Source of the DNA: Zygnema cylindricum
Lineage: Eukaryota > Streptophyta > Zygnematophyceae > Zygnematales > Zygnemataceae
DNA: 64,000 nt
NCBI GenBank assembly: GCA_037447655.1
Contig: JBBHKE010002277.1
Span: 215,571-279,570, forward strand
Direction: 5' to 3'
Positions 32,031 through 43,015 of the stretch are shown piece by piece. Position numbers and translations under genes: made by a program. Numbering within the stretch: the first letter of the stretch is position 1; each line of letters starts with the position of its first letter. The notes beneath the pieces were generated by a model that did not search any database, had not been told where the DNA came from, and saw only the letters and a program-made list of their open reading frames with translations.

Positions 32031-33249
32031 CAAAATAAATTATAAACCTACTCCCTGATCTGAAACTCCAAAAATGTCTCAAGTTCAGCTGAGACAAATC
32101 AGACTCCCTAAATTTGATGAAGCTCAGATCTCAAATGAATTAAGAGGGAAGTACACCACCGAAGGGTCAAAATGTGAAGCTTATGAGTTCATGGGCCACA
32201 AGGATGGACAATGTTACCGGAAGAATGGGGTCCCAAAAGAAATGATGCAATATGCTTTGTTCACAGGCAAAGGAGAAACCGCCGTTAATCCTCTGCCATT
32301 GCAACTTTTGTATCCCTAGGGACTTCGATCTCCTAAGGAACCGGGACCAAGCAACATGACGCCGGAACAAATCATCCAGCAACAAAGCACTCAATTGGCT
32401 GCCATGGCAGCAGAATTGGCCTCCCTCCGTTTGGGGTCAAAAACCCGCACACCTCCACCTTCGACGCACGCTGAGAAGCTATATCAACAAAAACAAGAAC
32501 TGCTACGAAAGCTAGCGAAGCTGTAACAGCAAGCCATGGCAGGTGGAGATGATGATGACCTCATGGGTTGGGATATGGAGCCTCCGAAGGCTCATCATGC
32601 TCGATTATTTCTGTCGAAGCCTGGAACGTCGGAGTCCGGGACAATCGCAGGCAACTACGATCTACCACTGCTACAACAAGAAAGGACAAACAGCCAATGG
32701 ATTAGGGAGACCACAGTCGCAAAACCACCGGTCCTTTATCCTTCACACCGCGGGTTGTGATATTCAAAAGCGACATAAGGCTAGGCCTAAAACCAACACA
32801 TCCTCCTCCTCCGGTTCTAAAGAAACTTCCTCCTGGTTTCGAAAAATACAAGAAATCCGAGTCGAGAAAATAAGTCTCAAACACTGAAACAGATCATGAA
32901 TGGTTCAATCGATACTTGGCAGAAAGACCAACCGCAGATCCACTAATTACACCTCCAACGGGAAACACTGACGCAGAGGATGAAGAAGCACGGGGCGGGG
33001 GGGAAAGGAGAAATCGGAAGATGAGGACTCACCCATTTCATCGCCAAAAGCTCACCCTCCTTCTTCCAAACCGACAGTTATGTTAGTGCGACACCTGACG
33101 CATTGACCCACGTCAAAACACTAGCTTCCTCCCACAATTTGTCCGGAGAAATCCTCATTCAGGCACTAGGGGAGGAGATTCACACCAAGAGGGAAAGGGT
33201 AGCATTGGGAGAACCGCCCAAGACAGTCTTCATGTCAGCAGAACCGAAA
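32031..33249 (+). pseudogene. Gypsy B second knuckle and linker
   Basis: 32074-32319: KFDEAQISNELRGKYTTEG then CEAYEFMGHKDGQCYRK, where the second Cys of the knuckle is Tyr (Cys in copy A). The linker has MTPEQIIQQQSTQLAAMAAE (possible coiled coil, about 32355-32415), GGDDDDLMGWDMEPPKAHHA (about 32550-32605) and RHLT...LASSHNLSGEILIQALG near 33085-33170. Frames shift at least twice. No enzyme recognised. Confidence 0.65.
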
Positions 33250-34017
33250 ACTTCTATAGCAGATTGAGATTATAAAACCCTATCGGTAGCCCTTATTCTG
33301 AACAGGACAGGTAATTTTAAACTTAATGGATACGGCGGGTATCAAGATGCCATGGTTATACTGGAGCCCTTCCTAATCTCATTACCACTTCAGCATTGCA
33401 GAAAATGCCCGAGGAAATCAGGCCAAAAATCAGTCCTAGTGAAATATGCCTGACTAAAGTCAGCAGTGGGAGCCAACTAGTATATGGCATCATTAAAGCA
33501 ATGGAAATTGAATTCGCGAACGACGCAGGTCAACACGTTCAAATCCAGCTCCCCTTCCTGGTGGTGGAAGGGAAGAAATTTAAAATTATGTTGGGTATGG
33601 CCACCTCGACAAGGTTGAACATGGAGCTGAGTATATGGAAAGAACAAAAAACCGTTTCAGACCCGGAAAATCCTGAGGGCACCAAGGGAGTGGTCCACTT
33701 GGATTTATGGAACCAGGGGAAAATAACTCTTCTTGTGGCTGGATGCTATCTGGTGTATTCGGCATCCACCCCTTCAGAGCTGTTCGAGGATTCCACCGAT
33801 ATCGCAAATTCAATCTAGCAATTCCCCATCTCCAAGCGGTGGGAAAGGGAGTATGAACGCAGATTCGTAAGATGGCCACACTCCGGCGGGGAGTGGACAA
33901 GGGCTTCGCAACTATATCATACGGAACAGCAAAGCTCATCTGGCCCGAACTCCCAACGGTGCCTAATCTAGGGTAAGACTTCAACCGGCAAGTGGTGTCA
34001 CTGGATATCCGCCCTTA
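33250..34017 (+). pseudogene. Gypsy B protease region and spacer
   Basis: RTGNFKLNGYGGYQDAMV precedes the active-site loop, which is frameshifted here so the Asp-x-Gly is not readable. 33396-33818 then gives MPEEIRPKISPSEICLT, MEIEFANDAGQHVQIQLPFL and FKIMLGMATSTRLN, matching copy A at 11655-12000. TAG at about 33816. The spacer holds QFPISKRWE and NRQVVSLD, the same lead-in to the methyltransferase as in copy A. Confidence 0.7.
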
Positions 34018-34998
34018 GGACTCCGAATTCTCTCGCTATTTTCCGACATTAGTTTCGACCTAGAAGCCGTCCTGATAGCGGGATACCAAGTAGAAACGTA
34101 TTCGGCAGTCAAAATTGACCCAGACGCCCATGTAGTTAGAGAGCATCGACTACAACATCTGCACCAACTTTATCCACAACAACTCCCGGTGTCCGCCATG
34201 TCTAACTCTCACCACAGACTTCCCCAAAATGTAAACCACATCACGAATTCACATTTGGAGAAGCTTGGAACGGTAGACTTGGTGATAGCTGGCTGGCCTT
34301 GCTAGGGGTATTCGTTAGCAGGAGAGGGCAAAGGACACCAGGATGTCCGTGGCAGAACATTTTTTCAAATGACTCGATTGATAACAGGGTTACACGAACG
34401 CCAGGATACACTAGTGGGGTACGTCTTGAGAAATGTTCACACGACAGATGATAAGAGGAAACAGGTAGTCAACAGCTGGAACCAAGTAACCAAGGTTCTG
34501 GGGACTCCCATAGTATTTGATGCAGCTCAATTCGGGTCTCGAGCCCACCAAGTTAGAGCTTATTGGACCAACCTGGTCCCACTTCCTGTCCTGCAACAGC
34601 TGTTGAACACCGAGGTTCCGGATCCCAACATCACAGTTCAACAAATTCTCGAACGAGGGCGAATGGCCACCCCAGTGACCACAGCCGACCGAGCACCCTT
34701 CTTCGGTAGCAATAAATGCAGAAATCCACGGAGGGCCTTACTAACCCTGATATCTTTCCCTAACAGCCATGCTTACAAGAAGGGCGCACAAGGGATGATT
34801 TTTGACAGGAAGACCGCTACGTGGACAGCACCAAATATTGAGGAACTGGAACAAGCGATGGGATTTCGACCAGCAACCACAGCAACACCAGGAATATCAG
34901 CCTCGAGAAGGTGCAGTTTAATCGGGAAAAGTATAGATTTGAATGCAGTTTCATGGATGATGCGACATTCTTTGGCCTTCTCCAACCTCTATCCGTAG
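34018..34998 (+). pseudogene. Gypsy B C5-DNA methyltransferase domain (DNMT3-like), one stop
   Basis: 327 codons in one frame with a single stop. Motif I GLRILSLFS (34018-34044), then AVLIAGYQVETYSAVKIDPD. Motif IV AGWPC-stop-GYS: catalytic Pro-Cys intact (Cys TGC 34300-34302), the next codon CAG now TAG (34303-34305). GRTFFQMTRLI resembles the GRLFFEFYRLL segment of DNMT3. Motif VI YVLRNV (Glu of ENV changed to Arg, 34429-34431). FDAAQFGSRAHQVRAYWTN (about 34513-34569), EELEQAMGF and SLIGKSIDLNAV complete the fold. It would methylate cytosine in DNA, possibly the element's own cDNA. Copy A retains ENV and this copy retains PC. Confidence 0.92.
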
Positions 34999-35399
34999 AA
35001 TCACGATCAACATACCTTCAAGCTCCACTGTTGTTGGCCAGGCAAGCAACTCTACAGTTTGAGGGGGGGAGAAAGACAAGAAGGGAAAAATTCAGCAAAT
35101 TCTATTCAGGGGGATCAATGCACACAGAAGTTTCCTCAGTGGGGGGAACGCAGGTTCAGAACAGGACAGCTTAGAGGAAGTTCGCAGCAGTAGCGTTTTA
35201 GCAGCCGAGCTTGGGATGGATCCACAGGTAGAACTGGAATTCGACATCTCTCTTTGGGGTTGGACACCGAAAGCATTGGCGGCAGTGGAACCCAGGAAGA
35301 TGGACTGGACTTTGGGGGAACAGCTAGACCCATAGCAGAAGGCCCAGCTCTCCAAGCTGTTAGAGGAAAACGGGCATGTGTTCTCCTGGTCTGACACAC
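34999..35399 (+). other. Gypsy B spacer between methyltransferase and RT
   Basis: Homologous to 13198-13606. Contains LGMDPQVELEFDISLWG-like peptide (about 35208-35260) and the pre-RT LSKLLEENGHVFSW (about 35349-35390), a typical Gypsy lead-in to RT. Frameshifted; no catalytic domain seen. Confidence 0.55.
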
Positions 35400-36290
35400 A
35401 TGTAGGGATTTATAAGGGGACCCTTTTTTGCATTGACCTGACGGACGAGACGGCGACTGTTTGGCAGAAAACAGTACCCTCTCAGCTTTAACGAGAAGGA
35501 GTTCATCACAGCAAAGGTCCAGACTTTGGTGGATGCAAGGTTGGTGCAGGAAAGTACAGAGCTACATGGGTTTGCCTCTCCCACAGTGCTCCCACCAAAG
35601 AAAGATTCATCTAGAAAAACTGTAGATTTTCAGATGTGTGGGGACTATCGGATGCTAAACGCGGCCACGGTTTCTGACCGCTATCCCCTGTCCTCCCCGG
35701 AAGAAATCTTCGACTCTCTTGCCGAGGCCAACATTTACTCTACGTTGGATATGAAGAATGGATTCCACCAGATTGCAATGGAGCCAAAGCACTGAGAGAG
35801 GACCGCTTTTTGGGCAGGATCCAGGTTGTATGAATGGCTGTACATGCCATTTGGTCTCAAAAATGCACCTGCCACATTTCAAAGGGTCATGGACGAGGCT
35901 CTTTGAAGAATCGATTGCGCACGGTGTTACATCGACGATGTGATCATTTTCTCCAAAACATTCCAGGAACACTTGGAGCATATACAGATCGTTCTCCAAG
36001 CTCTTCAAGTAGCGGGCTTGAAGTGTCACCCGAGGAAGGGCATTTTTGGAGTGCAGAAAATCGTCTATCAGGGTCATGAGGTGATTCGAGGGACAATGGG
36101 TCCCCACATCGTTAAGGTGGCAGCCCTTGACGCCCTTCCACCCTCGCAGGACACTTCTGCTCTTCGCACCTTCTTTGGGCTGGCCAACTACTACCGGAGG
36201 TTTATCCCCAAATTCAATACCACGCCAAGCCATTGAATCTATTACTAAAAAAAGACCAGGAGTGGCAGTGGGCGGCAGAACAACAGACTG
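35400..36290 (+). pseudogene. pol: Gypsy B reverse transcriptase
   Basis: FNEKEFITAKVQTLVDARLV, GFASPTVLPPKKDSS, FQMCGDYRMLNAATVSDRYP, IYSTLDMKNGFHQIAMEPKH (catalytic Asp), [15 protein letters not shown] and YIDD at 35928-35939 (YVDD in copy A). GLANYYRRFIPKF ends it. Stops at 35793 and about 35905; frameshift near 36230. Confidence 0.92.
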
Positions 36291-37087
36291 CTTTTTAATT
36301 CTTGAAGGATTCCCTAAAGCAGCACCCCGTGCTTCGGATGCCGGATCACCAACGCCCCTTTCTCCTTTACACTGATTAGAGTAGGTTCGGATTGGGAGCC
36401 GTGTTGGCTCAAGTGGACGATGCAGGAGCTTAGTATGTGGTGGCTTACGCCAGCCAGAGTAATAACACAGCGGAGGGGAACTACGGCAGTTACCATGGGG
36501 GGCTCTTGGCGGCCGTTTGGGCAATTCAGCATTTCAGACCATATTTATACGAGATCCACTTCACCCTCATTAGTGACCATCAGCCTCTGAAATGGATCAT
36601 GGAAAATAGTAAATTTACCGGCAAACTCGCTAGGTGGGTTTTGATCTTGCAGGAATACGATTTCAGCATCATTCACCGGGTAGGAGAGATTCACGGGAAT
36701 GCCGACGGACTCAACCGAAATCCTGACCCCTCCACATTGGATTCTACTGGGGCGCGGCATGATGTGGATCCGGAGATTAGTTTGGGACTTATACGAGCCT
36801 CCTCGGCTTTAATCTGGCTTCCCCAAGCTGAGGGGGAAATATCCACCTTTGCGGTCGACGTTGAAGGACTTGCACCAATAGGAGCCGGACGGAGAGATAT
36901 ATGGATGACTCCGACACTCTACAATCCATCCAGCGGGGATCTCCACTTCCACACTTGGATGGTGCTCATTTATCCCGTGTACAGACCCAGATGGGGGCAT
37001 ATGAATGGGACCAGGGAATTCTCCTGCGGAAATGGGCTGACGGGACGAGGAAAGTGGTTCCTCCTCCCGCAAATTGAGAAACTCTAA
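36291..37087 (+). pseudogene. pol: Gypsy B RNase H and connector
   Basis: RPFLLYTD (Asp), FGLGAVLAQVDDAGA, stop, then open 36437-37087: VVAYASQSNN, YHGGLLAAVWAIQHFRPYLY (the Glu of YHGELLA is Gly here), LISDHQPLKWIMENSKFTGK, LQEYDFSIIHRVGEIHGNAD. The loss of the catalytic Glu would inactivate RNase H. The tail EISLGLIRASSALIWLP leads into integrase. Confidence 0.87.
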
Positions 37088-38160
37088 TTTCCCGCCTCCA
37101 TCAGCAATGCAGGCACTTCGAGCAGAAACGGACTACTTCTTTAGTCAAAAGATCTTATTGGTGGCACAGGTTGCGAGCCCAAGTCAATACGATAGTGCAG
37201 ACTTGCTCTTCATGTGATCGAGTTAAGGCAGCTTTTGACAAAAAGGGCGGAACTGAGCTTCACTCTCTCCCTATCCGAGGGATGCTTTATCAATGGCCGT
37301 TGGATCTTTTGGGACCTTTTCCAAGCAGCACGCGGGGGAACTGCTTCATACTGATCATGATTGAACACTTTTCAAAATGGATAGAGTTGGTGGTTTTGCC
37401 CCGGAAGGAATCTAAATCAATTGCAGAAGCCTTTTTGCAAAGAGTGTTGTCACATTTTGGGGCGCCAGCAGAGGTTCTAACCGACCAGGGATCATAATTT
37501 GCTAGAGAATTTACTAACCTTCTGTAAAATTGCCACATTGACCACAGGCTGACTAGCCAAGACTACCCACAGGCCGACGGTTTGGCCGAAAGGTGCGTAC
37601 AGATAGTGAAGCGGTCACTACGAAAATATGTCGTGGAAGAAGATGTGGGAGAATGGGACAGGAGAGTGCCTTGGATAGCAATAGGATACCGGTTCAGCAT
37701 GCAGGCCTCTCTCCATTCTTATTGCCCTTACTTTATTCTTTTTGGCCGACATCCCATCCTTCCTGGAGCTGCATCGGCTTAGGCAGTTATACTCCCGGAA
37801 ATGGACAATTGGGGGACGCTGGAAAAGCTGATTGCCGACAGAGCTAAGGTATTTCAGCGGGAAACGCCTCTGGCTATGGGCAATTTACAGGCTGCTCAGC
37901 ACAAGGATCAGCTTTGGTATCCCCAACACAGGAGCCGCGATTACGTCCCTCGGCAACGGCGGTTCATGCCCGGGGAATTCGTGTATCGCATGCAACAGAA
38001 GAAGGACACTTTGGACATTTCGGCCGGACGGGTGATTCATAGAGTAGTATAGGTTTCTAACAAAGGAGTTCTGACCTAAGAAAAGAAGGATGCCCGCAAA
38101 ATTAAGGAAAACCATATTAATGTTGCCCCTTGCCATCTACGAGGGCTGGAAGACGAACCC
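37088..38160 (+). pseudogene. pol: Gypsy B integrase
   Basis: Zinc region RLHQQCRHFE and TCSSCDRVKA (CC pair intact); core PLDLLGPFPSS (Asp), EVLTDQGS (Asp, then stop TAA at about 37495), and ADGLAERCVQIVKRSL (Glu). FILFGRHPILPGAAS, then MPGEFVYRMQQKKDTLDIS and IKENHINVAPCHLRGLEDEP. Stops at about 37495, 37527, 37780, 38050 and 38078. The end merges directly into the PHD-like finger. Confidence 0.9.
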
Positions 38161-38355
38161 ACTTTTCACCTCACTTACTTTCTAGATCCACCCCCATGCT
38201 CCTTAGCCTGCAACGGGTCTTATTTTCCCAGCTTCCTATCCATGTGTGATCACTGTCATCAAGGGTGGCATGACGTCTGCCAACCATCCACTTGGGAGGC
38301 CCGCTCTCAAATCGCAAATCCGTGGTTCTGTGGGGACTGCGAATTTGGCGGCTAA
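38161..38355 (+). pseudogene. Gypsy B C-terminal PHD-like zinc finger
   Basis: Cys/His spacing C-x3-C-x13-C-x2-C-x4-H-x2-C-x20-C-x2-C (38198-38343), with W before His (GWHDVC) and WFCGDC at the end: the C4-H-C3 pattern and aromatic positions of a PHD finger. C-x3-C in place of C-x2-C at the first pair is slightly atypical. One stop (TAG, 38183-38185) precedes it. Natural end TAA 38353-38355. PHD fingers usually bind histone H3 tails; at this place other Gypsy lineages have a chromodomain. Zinc-finger type is inferred from spacing alone. Confidence 0.72.
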
Positions 38356-38384
38356 TTTATCTTAACCTCTTAGTTAAGCGAGAC

Positions 38385-38396
38385 TAAGAGGGGGGG
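38385..38396 (+). other. Gypsy B polypurine tract
   Basis: TAAGAGGGGGGG just before the 3' LTR start TGATTTTAGGG; same as in copy A. Confidence 0.85.
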
Positions 38397-39860
38397 TGAT
38401 TTTAGGGAAGGGGGGTCTGGGACACTTTTTCCTCTTCCACTTTCCCCCTCATTTCTACCCATGCGCATTTTAAAAAAGGAAGATACAAAACAGAGCATTA
38501 TCACTCATCCGGAAGGGAATCAACATTTGGGGTGGATTGCAAGTCTTCTATGCACACCTTCTCGGACCTCTCTCTCTCTCGAACCACCCGGTTTCCAGGA
38601 TCCCAATGCACTCTCCTTCTCACGGGGAAACTTTGTTTAATGTTGTTCTCGGCACGCTTGACATCTGTCAAGCTCGGACGCTTCACAAACACCCTTTCAT
38701 TTCTTCCAAGGATTTCCGGACCCTTTTTTTTTACTCGGTACAATCACCAATGTACGGAGGAAAGTAGTGCTCCCAGCCGGACAAATCTTTATATTTACCA
38801 AACTGAGCGGAACACACTTTACGTCACGCCTAAAGGAGGCTAGACAACGGAGTTATTTTGTTTCAAAGATAACCAGTCTGCTACCTATGACTCGTTTTCA
38901 CCTACTCCAGTGGGGGGGTACATTGTGGAACGCCACGTAACTTTTGGGCTAGTCTTCTAGATTTTGTTGTTAGCTGTCCGTAGAATGTTAGTTCAGGTCC
39001 ACCAGACGGGCAAAGCATTTATTACTTAGAGTCAAAGATTAGGCGTTTTACGTCGATTCAGAACTTTTTTAGTCCTAAGTGTCTGATAGAAGTACATGTG
39101 GTTTCCAGTCTCGCAGAAACTGGACGCTTAACTTTTAGCCCTAAGTGTAATACAGCCTGTTTTGTCTTAGGTGCGTACGATATTAATTTCTGGCCGCTGA
39201 TTGGCTCCATGTATTGCTTTGACTTTGGCACTTGCAGTAGGATAAATCTTGCTTGTATAAAGCACTTGGGGCCGATGGAGACAGGTTGCTTTTTTAGTAC
39301 TGTCTCTTGAGAAAACCTCAGAAAATACAATCAATCTTTATGTGGGAGAAGTGTTGCATTGTGTCGTGAACTTTATTGCCATCTTTGTTTTGGATTGTCT
39401 TTTGTGGAAACTGTAGCTCGGTTGGGTGGTTCGCACTATCCTCTATTTGGGCGATTTGGATTTTCGCTGTTTGAAACTTAGAAGAGTCTGTACGGATCCG
39501 TGCGGCGGAACCAAAGGGTGAGGGAGAATCATATCAGTCATCGGGGCAATTAGGAGGGGTTTCCTTTTCTAAGTTGTGTCTACGTTGCACTCCGGGGTAT
39601 GTGTGCTCGCTTTACCATTTTCATTGATTTATATCTTTATTTCTCTTTTTCGGGGGGCAAGGTGATATTGTTGAATCTGAAAAAGCCGATATTTATTATT
39701 TCTATATTTTTGCGTGGAAGTCATTTGCACACTATTTGGGGTCGTTTTTGGTTTCTACCCGGAGTTATTGCGGGTCAGATTGGAAGACTCGTATTCCCTT
39801 CCCATCCTTTGGGTAGTATTCAGGGGTGTTGCATTTATTGGGCCTCCGGCGAAAAAAACA
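38397..39860 (+). repeat. Gypsy B 3' LTR
   Basis: TGATTTTAGGGAAGG to GGCGAAAAAAACA, about 1.46 kb; from about 38660 it parallels 17896-19113. Compared with the next LTR it seems to lack a ~400 bp block between two GGCACGCT repeats (38656 region), as a deletion by short direct repeats would leave. Short ORFs inside are not genes. Confidence 0.82.
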
Positions 39861-40530
39861 TTATTTAGGGAAGGGGGGTGCGGGAAAAACTTTTTCCTCT
39901 TCCACTTTCTCCCTCATTTCCACCCATGCACATTTTAAAGAAGGAAGATACAAAACAGGGCATTATCACGCATCCAGAAGGGCATCAGCATTTGGGGTGG
40001 ATTCCAGGTCTTCTATGCACACATTCTCGAACCTCTCTCTCACGAACCACCCGGTTTGCAAGATCCCAATGCACTCTGCTTCTGATGGGGAAACTTCCTT
40101 CTATGTATTTCCCGGCACGCTCAGCAATTTGCGTCTTCGTCTGGAGTTCTCTTTGCTTTGGGGTGACCGTTCCGGAGTAAACTGAAACCCCCTGGATTTG
40201 GAAAGTGGGTTTTGAGGGAACACGTGCGATAGACTTCTCGTAGACAAAGCAAAATTGGCATATCAGCCGGATTACCGAGATCCACATCCCTTTCCCCGGC
40301 CAGGGGGGGAAAAGAACGGGGAGGAGATAACTTTCGCCTTCCCCGTGCGCTCATCCTTAATCCTTGTCAAAGCATCTCTCCTATTTTTCATGCATATCAA
40401 TGGGAGGGATGTGGGCAGTAGTGGGCATGATCATCATTTAGGGGAGCATTCGCATTCGGGGTTTATTTGCGAGACTCCAATACCTACGACTACGGGCTGT
40501 GGGCCCTTCCCTCACGTTAATTAGGCACGC
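39861..40530 (+). repeat. Second, partial Gypsy LTR joined head to tail
   Basis: TTATTTAGGGAAGGGGGG follows the preceding LTR with no spacer, repeating its first ~250 bp. It then carries the AATTGGCATATCAGCC block (40250 on) found at the start of 16586-17895. It stops at about 40530 (GGCACGCTCGACACG). An LTR-LTR junction like that of two-LTR circles. Confidence 0.75.
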
Positions 40531-40574
40531 TCGACACGATTTTATCGTGGTTCCGACACAATCACCACCGAACA

Positions 40575-41200
40575 CTTAATTCTCGGCCTTATCCGTTAGG
40601 TCTTGATAAAACGTTATATATATTGGGTGTGATTTGTATTTAAAGATAAAACCATTCTATATACTCCGTTTCATGGATTACGAAACAAAACGACATTTAA
40701 TTTAAACAAACGTGATTAATTGTCGACTTCAGATCGAACGGCTCACAGTGGAGCCGATGCATCGGAATGATCATTTGGCGGTTTGTGAGCCTATGTCCGC
40801 CGATAACACGTGGCAAGTCATAAGTGGACGGCGCATATTACGAGGAGAGCGACCATGGGCCAGGATCTAACAGATGTCAGTGGTACGGCCATGCCATACC
40901 ATGGCCATACAAGAAGTACCGCGACAGGTGTACTAATTCTACTTTACAGTCTTAAGATTGGTTGAGTACATGGGTTGAGAGAGGGAATTAGGACTAAGAC
41001 ATTTATGAGGCACCTCTCTTTAAGAGACCTTTTGTATTTATAGGCCATTGTTGGCGGAGAATAACTTACTGCTCAGGGGAGCAAATTCAGAAATTCTTTT
41101 TGCATCTGACTTAGGGGAGTAGGACCTTCATAAGTGTGAGGTTGGTCAGAACTCTTGTCTGACCGGGTGGCATTTATTTGGTCTGAAAGTCAAAGGGGTG
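40575..41200 (+). repeat. Diverged Copia-H LTR body
   Basis: Follows the LTR from the tRNA-like stem onward (CTTATCCGTTAGGTC, GGCGGTTTGTG, ACACGTGGC, GAGAGGGAATTAGGACT, CTGCTCAGGGGAGCAAATTC, GACCGGGTGGCATTTATTTG) and breaks at CAAAGGGGT, where a new LTR start is fused. The 40531-40574 bases before it are unassigned. Confidence 0.75.
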
Positions 41201-41265
41201 TTGAAATTCAAGGATTTTCTAGGTCTAGAGATTGTAAACTAAAAGGCAAAAAAAAGACACTGACG

Positions 41266-42274
41266 GCTTTCCAAAAAACCAACCGGAGTAAGGATGAAAC
41301 GGAAGGTGAAGGGAAAATCATAACCATGGAAGAGGGAAAAGGGGAGAAGGATAAAGGGACACTGATGGTGATGGGAGCTAGGCTCTCAGCTACCGTTCCA
41401 CTTGTGGAGGTTATAACTGAACCAAAAACTAAAGGAAATGACAGAAAAATTTGAGAATATAAAAACACTATAGCAAAACATCTCATACTTAGATATGTGT
41501 CTAAGTCCATCGATATCACTCTTTTAAATCTAACCAAGTCTTCGGAAAATCTGGGAAACACTAATTCGGATTTATAAGACTGAGGCTATACAGAGGCAGC
41601 AGTTAGTAAAACAGGAAATAGAGGCCTATGTTTATAAAGGCGGTAGCATGATAGAGTTTTGCAATGATATTGCTGCGCTATATGTTGAGCTTGCTAGTGC
41701 GGGATATGTAGAATCTGAGGAGAAGACGTTGTATGTTGAGCTTGCTAGTGCGCGATATGTAGAATTTGTGGGGAGAAAGATTAATACACTACTCATGAAA
41801 CTCCCAGATAAGTACAAAAACATTATTTGTCGTATGCAGGCAATGGATGGCTACTCATGGACTTGGAGCTTTACCATGGGGATAATTCTTGTGAGGGAAA
41901 GCACTTTGGAGCTTCGTAGGGGAAGTGACAGGGTGAATGCATTTACAGCTGGTGGTGATTGGAGGAAGTGTGATGAAAGGAACGGTGGTGACGAGCGGAA
42001 GCGTGATAAGAGAAAGAAAGACAAAGGTAAACCTTATCAAAACTTCGGTGGAAAGAGAGGGAGAGGAAAAGAAAAGGGAGCTTTGAAAAAAGGGGTTTGC
42101 TTCTTTTGTAGGGAACCGGGTCATTATATAGAGGAATGCCCTTGTTTGGAAGAACGTACAGGTAAGAATGTGGATGAGGAGGAAGAAGGGGAAGAGGAGA
42201 AAGAGGATGAAGATATGTTGGAGCTTCTCTGCATCGGTAGTATGGGGAAGAGAGAAAAGCACACAAAAATTTGA
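41266..42274 (+). pseudogene. gag: Copia-H2 Gag remnant with zinc knuckle
   Basis: Lys/Glu-rich N-terminal part, then stops, then open 41648-42274: MIEFCNDIAALYVELASAGY, NTLLMKLPDKYKNIICRMQ, MGIILVRESTLELRRGS and the knuckle CFFCREPGHYIEEC (about 42100-42141), ending in a long acidic run (EEEEGEEEKEDEDM). It contains a 51 bp tandem duplication (LYVELASA occurs twice, about 41678-41780). Same family as Copia-H1 Gag. Confidence 0.8.
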
Positions 42275-43015
42275 CGAAAGCAACAGTGTGCTTTTCGACG
42301 TATAAGGGAATTAAAGAGAGAAGAGAAACTAGAGGGAGTTCAAAATATTGAGGATAGTTTCATAGATATTTTGGAAACAGAAAACTGGTTGAAAAAGGGA
42401 ACTAAAACGGTTTTCAAGGATAGGGGAGAAGAGGAATATTTAATGAAAGGTTTAGGGGAGGAGAAATATTTTTTGTGAATAAAAATAGAAAGTGATAGTG
42501 GAAAAAATTCCATGGGAGAGAGTGAGGAAAGTTCAGAATATAGGGTAATTATCATGGATAAAAATATGAGTAAGGAAGATGTAGATCTTATGAGGAACTT
42601 AGTGGGGACTAGTGGCTTTTGGGAAAATTTGGGGGGGGGTAGATTTGATATCACTCCTTGGTGTAATGTCGCTTATGAAGATATTCTTGTTAAAAGGTTA
42701 TCATCCGGGTATATGTTGCAGATTGAGGATGGGGCTGACTGTTGGAAATGCAAAAGGGATAATGGATTTTGCTGGGATGAAAAAGGGAGGAGGTGAATAA
42801 AATCTTTGCTCGGATTTATGAAAAGTGGCATGCAAAATAAAATGTATGATCAACAAGATGAAATTATTTCGGATCATCTAATACACTTTTATAAATATGA
42901 AGGTATTCGCTTAAAGCTTCATGAAGGAAAAAGGAAAAAAAAAAAAATTATATATATATGTATTTATCGTTTTTGATTGGAGTTGAAAGAAAAGTAGACT
43001 AGAAAACAAGGGGGG
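42275..43015 (+). pseudogene. Copia-H2 RT/RNase H scrap and polypurine tract
   Basis: 42512-42796 reads MDKNMSKEDVDLMRN, VGTSGFWENLGGGRFDITPW and RLSSGYMLQIEDGADCWKCK. These align with the RT-RNase H junction of Copia-H1 ([45 protein letters not shown]) with the middle deleted. The end, AAAACAAGGGGGG (43003-43015), is the purine tract. Confidence 0.7.

Larger units (their letters stand above)
30447..38396 (+). mobile_element. Gypsy copy B, main internal part
   Basis: Continuation of 19114-20805 after Copia-H1. Order: end of N-terminal region, gag, two CCHC knuckles, protease, methyltransferase, RT, RNase H, integrase, PHD-like finger, polypurine tract. It is better preserved than copy A in gag, methyltransferase and PHD, but with stops and frameshifts throughout. 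Confidence 0.93.
41201..43015 (+). mobile_element. Copia-H2, deleted Copia derivative
   Basis: 65 bp of LTR start (TGTTGAAATTCAAGG, TTTTCTAGGTCTAGAG) leads directly into a gag remnant; gag is followed by a tiny RNase H remnant, a purine tract and the LTR at 43016. Protease, integrase and nearly all RT are missing. A non-autonomous, internally deleted copy. Confidence 0.75.
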
